From NCBI GenBank assembly GCA_009731375.1, contig BJOX01000179.1, forward strand, positions 631,660 to 695,659: 64,000 nt of DNA, given 5' to 3'. The notes beneath the pieces are model-generated. The model ran no database searches. It had not been told where the DNA came from and saw only the letters and a list, made by a program, of their open reading frames with translations. The position numbers were made by a program, and so were the translations under genes. The DNA comes from Paulinella micropora (Eukaryota; Cercozoa; Imbricatea; Euglyphida). Each line of letters opens with the position of its first letter. Position 1 is the first letter of the stretch. Below, one piece after another: positions 61,311-64,000 of the stretch.

Positions 61311-62279
61311 GCTTGGTGGATCGGCTAGTGCATGATCGGGCTGTGTGTGGGGCGCCGGGCGGCTTCATAAAAACTTATCAATAATTTTTTTATTTTGTTT
61401 AAGTCCTTGGTTGTTGTTAATACGGTTGGTAATTTTTGTTATCGATGGAAACAAACATTGGTAATGACTCCTGTGCAAATTTTTGCACAATATTTCCGTA
61501 TTTGCGGAGCAAAGTTACTAATTGGTAACCAAAAATTACTGACCAATTAGTAACACTAGGACCAGGGACTTAACTATTATAATTTGCGAACTTACATACT
61601 GTATTAGTAATAATATTTGGTGATGTTCTGAACAAGGGCTCTATCTAAGAATCATTCAATAAATATTCATACGTGCAATTGAGAATACTAGTATTTTTCC
61701 GCCAGTTGGGTTGGTATAAGATAGATATTGTGATCAAGACCAGCCTACGCTTGGATGGGTATCCAGTAATACTTACTGCAAGGTTGCTATAAGGTAGACA
61801 TTGTGTCCAAGGCCAGCAACGGTTGGGTTCGGCCAGTTGGGTATCCAGTAATACTTACTGCGATGTGGGCCAAGCAGCCAACATTTAGGTTGCTGTAAGG
61901 TAGACATTGTGGCCAAGGTCAGCAACGGTTGGGTTGGTATGTGTGGGGACATTAACGTGGTAAAACAATCCAACACTGATCTGATCGTTCTCCATCAATC
62001 CAAGTGATAACGATCATGCTGAAGCCATCATGTGAAAGCTGAAGACAAGAGCTTTGCAACTGTGTGCGTTTGCTTTTTCGTATCTCAAATATTGATCGAG
62101 ACTTATGAGTGTAAAGCTTGGTAAGTTCACTATTTGAGTGTCGTCTGTAATACATGATAGACATTGTGGTCAAGGTGATATTATGTATTATTATAGCTTA
62201 GCCGGATCCGTTACCACCAGTGCCACCCGCTCCCGAAGCTGATGTTTGGTATTGCTTTAGATCAGTCACTTCCTCTGCC
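61311..62279. other. Non-coding region with degenerate repeats
   Basis: No gene is seen. Related segments (GGGTATCCAGTAATACTTAC; GTAGACATTGTG.CCAAG; CAGCAACGGTTGGGTT) recur at about 61,700-61,745, 61,757-61,828, 61,839-61,935 and in part at 62,156-62,176. Confidence 0.6.
61700..61935 (+). repeat. Degenerate tandem repeat, about 80-107 bp units
   Basis: Two good copies and one partial copy of the segments listed for the surrounding region; the spacing varies because one copy carries an extra 25 bp (CGATGTGGGCCAAGCAGCC...). Confidence 0.75.
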
Positions 62280-62280
62280 A

Positions 62281-63394
<1,114 letters not shown>

Positions 63395-63559
63395 NNNNNN
63401 NNNNNNNNNNNNNNNNNNNNNNNNNNNNNNNNNNNNNNNNNNNNNNNNNNNNNNNNNNNNNNNNNNNNNNNNNNNNNNNNNNNNNNNNNNNNNNNNNNNN
63501 NNNNNNNNNNNNNNNNNNNNNNNNNNNNNNNNNNNNNNNNNNNNNNNNNNNNNNNNNNN
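63395..63559. other. Assembly gap (165 N)
   Basis: Flanked by a GT array on the left and a CT array on the right. Confidence 0.95.
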
Positions 63560-63618
<59 letters not shown>

Positions 63619-63968
63619 CTTTTTTTTTCTTTCTTTCTTTCCCTTCTTTCCTTTCTTTCCTTTCTTTCCTTCCCTTTTCTTCCCTGCTCTTTTCTTCTCT
63701 TCTCTTCTCTTTTTTCTTTTCTCTTCTCTTTTTTCTTTTCTTTTCTTTTCTTTTCTTTCTTGCTTTCTTTCTTTCTTTTTCTTTTTCTTTTCCTTTTTCT
63801 TTTTCTTTTTCTTTTTCTTTTCCTTTTCTTTTTTTCTTTTCCTTCCTTCCTTCCTTCCCTCCCTCCCTCCTTCCTTCCTTCCTTTTCTTTTCTTTTCCTT
63901 TCTTTTCTTTCTTTCCTTTCCTTCTTTCCTTCTTCTTTCTTTCTTTCTTTCTTTCTTCCTTTCTTTCT

Positions 63969-64000
<32 letters not shown>
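63560..64000 (+). repeat. CT and TTTC/TTCC polypyrimidine microsatellite
   Basis: Nearly pure pyrimidine to the window edge, with CT, TTTC, TTTTC and TTCC units. Confidence 0.95.

Overview
The window looks like a eukaryotic nuclear scaffold with four blocks of different origin. There are no operons and no bacterial-type ribosome binding sites. Simple-sequence repeats are abundant and two Ty3/gypsy-type retroelements are present. I cannot name the host; a protist or alga is a guess from the protein families. Eleven N-runs interrupt the scaffold, mostly inside poly-G/poly-C or microsatellite sequence.

Block 1 (1 to about 32,900) is GC-rich and gene-dense, uses both strands and has almost no convincing introns. 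Its genes resemble those of nucleocytoplasmic large DNA viruses and their relatives: a ubiquitin-specific protease, two divergent protein-kinase-fold proteins, an SNF2-like ATPase, an RBR-type E3 ligase, a WWE-PARP-ankyrin ADP-ribosyltransferase, an EsV-1-7-like repeat protein fused to a Vsr-like nuclease, a coiled-coil/NHL protein, a herpesvirus-UL9/giant-virus-type origin-binding helicase, and a tandemly duplicated unknown Cys/His-rich gene. It is best explained as an integrated large-DNA-virus segment. No capsid gene, packaging ATPase or viral DNA polymerase is in view, so this is an inference. Several genes carry stops or frameshifts. Some of these lie in homopolymers and may be sequencing errors; others do not and look like real decay.

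Block 2 (about 33,000-35,800) is AT-rich and holds the broken N-terminal part of a protein-primed family B DNA polymerase of the Polinton/virophage type plus two small basic ORFs. Block 3 (about 35,950-38,450) is microsatellite (TG, CTGT, TATG, CT) around a gap.

Block 4 (about 39,000-62,300) is retroelement territory. A degraded Ty3/gypsy-like element runs leftward (about 50.9 to 41.1 kb), and a largely intact one runs rightward (51,169-59,679) with gag and pol in one frame separated by a single TGA. The two are head to head with only about 264 bp between their first ATGs. A direct repeat of about 550 bp (39,997 and 60,766) brackets the pair. The right end (62,280-64,000) is GATA, GA, GT and CT/TTTC microsatellite.

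Functionally, block 1 is rich in proteins expected to act on host ubiquitin, ADP-ribose and phosphorylation signalling (USP, RBR E3, a RING-like protein, a coiled-coil/NHL protein, PARP, kinases). It also has replication and recombination enzymes (origin-binding helicase, SNF2-like ATPase, Vsr-like nuclease).
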